NCBI GenBank assembly: GCA_004297725.1
Contig: SCUS01000053.1
Span: 1-64,000 of the forward strand
From: Myxococcaceae bacterium
GTDB taxonomy: Bacteria > Myxococcota_A > Polyangia > Polyangiales > Ga0077539
Length of the DNA: 64,000 bases
Reading direction: 5' to 3'
The notes under the pieces were generated by a model. That model was not told the origin of the DNA and did not search any database. It saw only the letters and a list, made by a program, of their open reading frames with translations. A program made the translations under genes and the position numbers. Shown here piece after piece: positions 61,203 through 64,000 of this stretch (the stretch's first letter is position 1; every line of letters starts with the position of its first letter).

Positions 61203-61906
61203 CCCGGGCCTAGCAGGAAGCCGATGAAGCTCCCGAGCATGAGCGCGGCGATGATGAGCAGCACCGAGGTGCGCGTCGGGGGCGCCGGGGTCGAGCGCCA
61301 GTTTCGTCGCATGAGGCGCTTGGCGATGATCTGCGTGAGCGGCCCGCTCGCGTCGGCGCCGAGCATCACGCTCAGGCAGCGCAGCATGATCTTCTCGATG
61401 TCCGGCGCGCGCTTGTCGACCATGCCGCCCGGCACGCGCAGCTCGTTGAGCGCGACGGCGTAGATGAACGCCATCCCCACCGGCAGCTTGCCCTGGTTCT
61501 CCGGGGCGCCGAGCAGCTCGCAGACCTTCGTCCACTGGTTCTGGCTCACCAGGTTCTCGATGGTCTCCATGGTGAGCGTCGACGCGGGCGACGGGGGCAT
61601 GCGCGAGAACGTCGGCGCCGGGAGGTTGGACGGCATCACCTCCCGCTGCTTCTCCACCTCGTAGGCGTCCGGCGGCATCGTCTCGATGAACGTGATCTCC
61701 GTCGGCAGCCGCGCCGCGGGCGGCACCGTCGGCATCGCCGCGGCCGCGGGCCCGTCCGTCTTCGGCGGCAGGTCGCTCACCCGCTCCGGGCTCGTGGTCC
61801 CCTCGATCAGCTCGGCCAGCGCGCGGATCGACGGCCTCTTCTCGGAGGCCTGCTCGGCCTGGTCCCAGGTGTCGTCGGGCTGCGGGCGGTCGGCCGGCTC
61901 GGTCAT
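61178..61906 (-). CDS. Tail-anchored protein of unknown function
   Basis: The 242-residue protein has an acidic, Pro-rich disordered N-terminus (1-110), a helical segment (about 110-205; ENLVSQNQWTKVCELLGAPE and AFIYAVALNELRV), and a single C-terminal membrane helix (about 213-233, SVLLIIAALMLGSFIGFLLG). It is therefore a C-tail-anchored protein facing the cytoplasm. I do not recognise the helical domain. GAGGAGGAG lies upstream of the ATG at 61906. It converges with the ATPase gene and overlaps it by 25 bases. It is upstream of nothing on its strand, since imuB ends 75 bases before its start. Confidence 0.75.
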   Translation of the reverse strand: MTEPADRPQPDDTWDQAEQASEKRPSIRALAELIEGTTSPERVSDLPPKTDGPAAAAMPTVPPAARLPTEITFIETMPPDAYEVEKQREVMPSNLPAPTFSRMPPSPASTLTMETIENLVSQNQWTKVCELLGAPENQGKLPVGMAFIYAVALNELRVPGGMVDKRAPDIEKIMLRCLSVMLGADASGPLTQIIAKRLMRRNWRSTPAPPTRTSVLLIIAALMLGSFIGFLLGPGHDWFKTM

Positions 61907-61981
61907 CGTGGACTCTCCTCCTCAGTCGCCCGCGACGATACGCCGCGCGCGCCGACCTTGCCCACTCTCCTGCACGCGTCG

Positions 61982-63490
61982 CTACTCGTACACGCCGTCG
62001 AGGCGCCACCGCGCGGCGATCGGATCATACGCGATCAGGTAAAGCCCTCCGTCCTCCAGTTCGACGTCGTAGCCCTCGTGCGCGTAGGCCTCGGCCCACC
62101 ACTCGCCCTGCACCCGCCACGGTCCGCTGCACGCCACCACGCGCCCTCGCACCTCGCCCGAGCGCACCCCCACCGGCGCCCCGGCGCCCAGGGTCACCTC
62201 CGCCTCTCGCGGCGGTCGGTAGACGTGCAGGGCCATCGCCCGGGCCCCGTCCGCGCCGGGCGCGCGCGGCGTGCGCGGCGGATCGAAGGCCGTCACCGCG
62301 GCGGCGTAGGGGCGGTGCGTGTCCGGTGCCGAGGGGGCTCCCACGCGGTCGCCGCCCACCAGGGCCGCGAGCCGGGAGAGCGTGAGCGCGAGGCGCTCGG
62401 GCGCCGGACCCGGCGGGTCGAAGAGCCCGAGCTGCGTGGCGCGCAGCGGCTGCGGGAGCGCGGTGATGCGCAGGGCGCGCACGGCGTCCGGGGGGCCGTG
62501 GCCCTCCAGCGCCGTGCGCACGAGGGCGAAGAGCGTGGGGACGTCGCGCGTGGGGGCCGCGAGCGGGAGCGCACGCTCGTCGGAGACGCGGGAGACGAGG
62601 TCGAGCGAGAGCACCATCCCGCCGACCCCGAGGCCCCGGCAGCTCAGCCTCGCCACCAGCGCGTCGAGCAGGCGGCGGGTGACGAAGAGCAGCGGCTCGA
62701 CGGACTGCACCTCCCACTCCAGGTCGACGCCCTCCTCGAAGCGCGCGGGCAGCGCGTGGGGGACGAGCGGTCGGTCGTCCTCGCCGCGGGCGAGCCGCAC
62801 CGCGCGGGCGGCCTCCTCGCCGAGCCTCAGCCCCGCGGCGTCGACGGGCAGGCGGGCGAGCTCGGCGACCCGGGTGACGCCGAAGCGCCGCAGCTCGGCC
62901 CGCAGCGCCTCGGAGATCGGCAGCGCCTCCAGCGCCAGCGGACCGAGGTAGCGCCCCTCCTCCCCCGCGGGGATCACCGTCACGCCCCCTCGCCTCGCCG
63001 CCACCGCGGCCACCCCGAGGTTGCCCGCGATGCCCACGGAGACCGCCAGGCCCACCCGCCTCGGGGCCTCGGTGAGCGCCGCCCCGAGGCCGGCCTCGCT
63101 CTCGTACATCCCCGAGAGCTCCGCCGCGTCGACCCACACCCCCTGCGGCGCCGGGGCGAGCCGCGCCCCCACCGTGGCCACCGCATCGAGGAGCGCCGCC
63201 CTCGCGCGCTGGGCGAGCTCCGCCGAGCTGCCCCTCAGCCGCAGGTCGGGGGCCACCGCGCGGGCCTGGTGCCCGGTCTGCCCGACGGCCACGCCGAGCG
63301 CCCGCGCCGCGGCGGTGCAGGCGACCACCCGGGCCGCTCCGTAGCCCGGCGGCAGCGCCCCGGCGCGGGCGAGGTCGTGGGCCACGTCGAGCACCGCGAG
63401 GGGCTGCAGCGCGAGCTCGGGCTCGACCCTCAGCAGCGCCGAGAGGGCGAGCTCTCGCACCCGCACGAAGGCCACCCTCGGCGGGCTCAC
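61982..63490 (-). CDS. imuB: ImuB-like Y-family polymerase subunit (non-catalytic)
   Basis: The 502-residue Y-family-like protein is of the ImuB type. The segments that hold the catalytic acids in DinB are degenerate here: LAVLDVAHDLA at the N-terminus lacks the DxD, and GVWVDAAELSG replaces the SxDE motif. The fingers/palm context (RVVACTAAARALGVAVGQT and RVGLAVSVGIAGNLGVAAVA) is preserved. A beta-clamp-binding motif QLGLF is at 353-357, just before a C-terminal region (RLALTLSRLAALVGGDRVG) typical of ImuB, which docks ImuA and DnaE2. The GTG at 63490 overlaps the imuA stop by 4 bases. It is the hub of the mutasome that tolerates DNA damage. Confidence 0.9.
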   Translation of the reverse strand: MSPPRVAFVRVRELALSALLRVEPELALQPLAVLDVAHDLARAGALPPGYGAARVVACTAAARALGVAVGQTGHQARAVAPDLRLRGSSAELAQRARAALLDAVATVGARLAPAPQGVWVDAAELSGMYESEAGLGAALTEAPRRVGLAVSVGIAGNLGVAAVAARRGGVTVIPAGEEGRYLGPLALEALPISEALRAELRRFGVTRVAELARLPVDAAGLRLGEEAARAVRLARGEDDRPLVPHALPARFEEGVDLEWEVQSVEPLLFVTRRLLDALVARLSCRGLGVGGMVLSLDLVSRVSDERALPLAAPTRDVPTLFALVRTALEGHGPPDAVRALRITALPQPLRATQLGLFDPPGPAPERLALTLSRLAALVGGDRVGAPSAPDTHRPYAAAVTAFDPPRTPRAPGADGARAMALHVYRPPREAEVTLGAGAPVGVRSGEVRGRVVACSGPWRVQGEWWAEAYAHEGYDVELEDGGLYLIAYDPIAARWRLDGVYE

Positions 63491-64000
63491 GGCGTCGTCG
63501 GAGCGCCCCACCGGAAGCCCTCCGCGGGGGCCGCTCCGCCGCGCAGCCTGCGCACCATGAGCTCGGCCTCGACGCCGTCGAGCAGCGGGGCGCCGCCGAC
63601 CCAGAGGGCGCGCCGTCGCTGCACGGCGAGGCCCACCGCGGCGAAGGCCCCGGGGCGGAAGCGCGGGTCGCCGTCGGTCACCACCAGCAGCGCGGTGTTG
63701 GCCCCGAGCGCCCGCTGCGCGAGGCGCGCCCACGCGGAGGCCGGGACGCCGCGAGGGAACGCCGCCGAGGGGGGAGCGCCCACGAGGTAGAGGGCGACCA
63801 GGGCGAAGCCTCCGCCGTCGAGGAGCAGGTCGGCGCAGCGCAGGGCCGCGCGCAGGTCGGCGGGGCGCACCCAGAGCAGCCGCGCCCGCTCGTCGGGGGA
63901 GAGGTCGTCGGGCTCGAGCGCGTCGGCGGCGTCGATGAGGGCCACCGGCTCACCCGCCGCGGAGGCGTGCGCGAGGAGGTGCAGCGTGACGGCCATGCGC
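63487..64000 (-). CDS. imuA: ImuA-like RecA-fold protein, C-terminal part (5' end outside window)
   Basis: About 171 residues are visible and the frame runs open to the window edge. The protein starts inside the RecA-like core, after the Walker A. The segment LHLLAHASAAGEPVALIDAA then DALEPDDL corresponds to the stretch following the P-loop in ImuA, and ARLLWVRPADLRAALRCADL, LLDGGGFALVALYLVG and TALLVVTDGDPRFRPGA follow the family. ImuA partners ImuB and DnaE2 in induced mutagenesis. The 4-base overlap with imuB supports the assignment. The true start, and whether an SOS operator precedes it, lie outside this window. Confidence 0.85.
   Translation of the reverse strand, partial: RMAVTLHLLAHASAAGEPVALIDAADALEPDDLSPDERARLLWVRPADLRAALRCADLLLDGGGFALVALYLVGAPPSAAFPRGVPASAWARLAQRALGANTALLVVTDGDPRFRPGAFAAVGLAVQRRRALWVGGAPLLDGVEAELMVRRLRGGAAPAEGFRWGAPTTP

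Noticed and set aside
57639..62009. A 1456-codon minus-strand frame that joins PhoX to DNA opposite the ATPase gene
   Set aside because: Only the PhoX part has family signatures. The upstream extension is antisense to the ATPase and has no domain, so PhoX is started at 59030.

Overview
The window is very GC-rich DNA with strong G/C bias at third codon positions. It reads like a chromosome segment of a myxobacterium, most likely a Polyangia/Sandaracinus-type organism. That placement is inferred from gene style: a Hanks-type Ser/Thr kinase with a proline-rich tail and membrane anchor, an AgmX/PglI-type lipoprotein, eleven predicted lipoproteins, several with Asp-Ala-Gly-Thr-Pro linkers, and two very large TPR proteins. 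I see no rRNA, tRNA, CRISPR array, transposase, phage gene or plasmid origin. About 52 protein genes are supported. Two run off the ends: a kinase at the left edge and imuA at the right edge.

Layout. 0-5.3 kb: kinase fragment, methylmalonyl-CoA-mutase-type large subunit (minus), soluble receiver-histidine kinase, cysteine desulfurase. 5.3-8.2 kb (minus): tetrapyrrole operon of fused cobA-hemD, hemB and a small lipoprotein. 8.3-13.1 kb: DUF192 lipoprotein, lipoprotein cyclophilin, ComEA-like HhH protein, a convergent outer-membrane-barrel-like protein, then a YfgM-like/BamB-like pair for outer-membrane assembly. 13.1-14.1 kb: a noncoding kilobase with a strong hairpin and several short repeats. 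14.1-16.7 kb: RlmN-family enzyme facing larE plus a DUF882 peptidase. 16.8-29.1 kb (minus): a single 3826-residue TPR gene followed 7 bases later by a class IV aminotransferase. 29.6-31.2 kb: ddl and an ECF sigma factor. 31.3-35.9 kb (minus): an operon of AgmX-type lipoprotein, acyl-CoA dehydrogenase, pdxJ, acpS and nnrD; the last four overlap by 4 bases each. 36-42.8 kb (minus): dnaE2, MBL hydrolase and two secreted lipoproteins. 42.9-48 kb (minus): 2OG-Fe(II) oxygenase-like protein, a PKD/TSP3 lipoprotein, methyltransferase, membrane PH-like protein, glyoxalase. 48-52.2 kb: zinc-ribbon/bL12-like microprotein, STN lipoprotein, membrane protein, a 42-bp tandem repeat ahead of an orphan gene, VOC protein, small lipoprotein. 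52.3-59 kb (minus): 1258-residue TPR protein, TrmO, Fe-S uracil-DNA glycosylase, Tat-exported PhoX-like protein. 59.1-64 kb: an ATPase with a degenerate duplicated N-half, a tail-anchored protein, and imuB-imuA.

Functional threads. DNA damage tolerance is represented by imuA-imuB at the right edge and dnaE2 23 kb away rather than in the usual single operon, plus a uracil-DNA glycosylase. Envelope biogenesis is represented by the BamB/YfgM pair, Ddl, the DUF882 peptidase and many lipoproteins. Cofactor metabolism is represented by heme, pyridoxal phosphate, NAD(P)HX repair, ACP activation, LarE and the cysteine desulfurase.

The observations most worth a second look are the 3826-residue TPR protein, the 42-bp repeat array, a lipoprotein with four identical eight-cysteine PSI-like modules, the half-dead duplicated ATPase, the split mutasome, and a HemB with a mixed Cys-Asp-Cys metal site.
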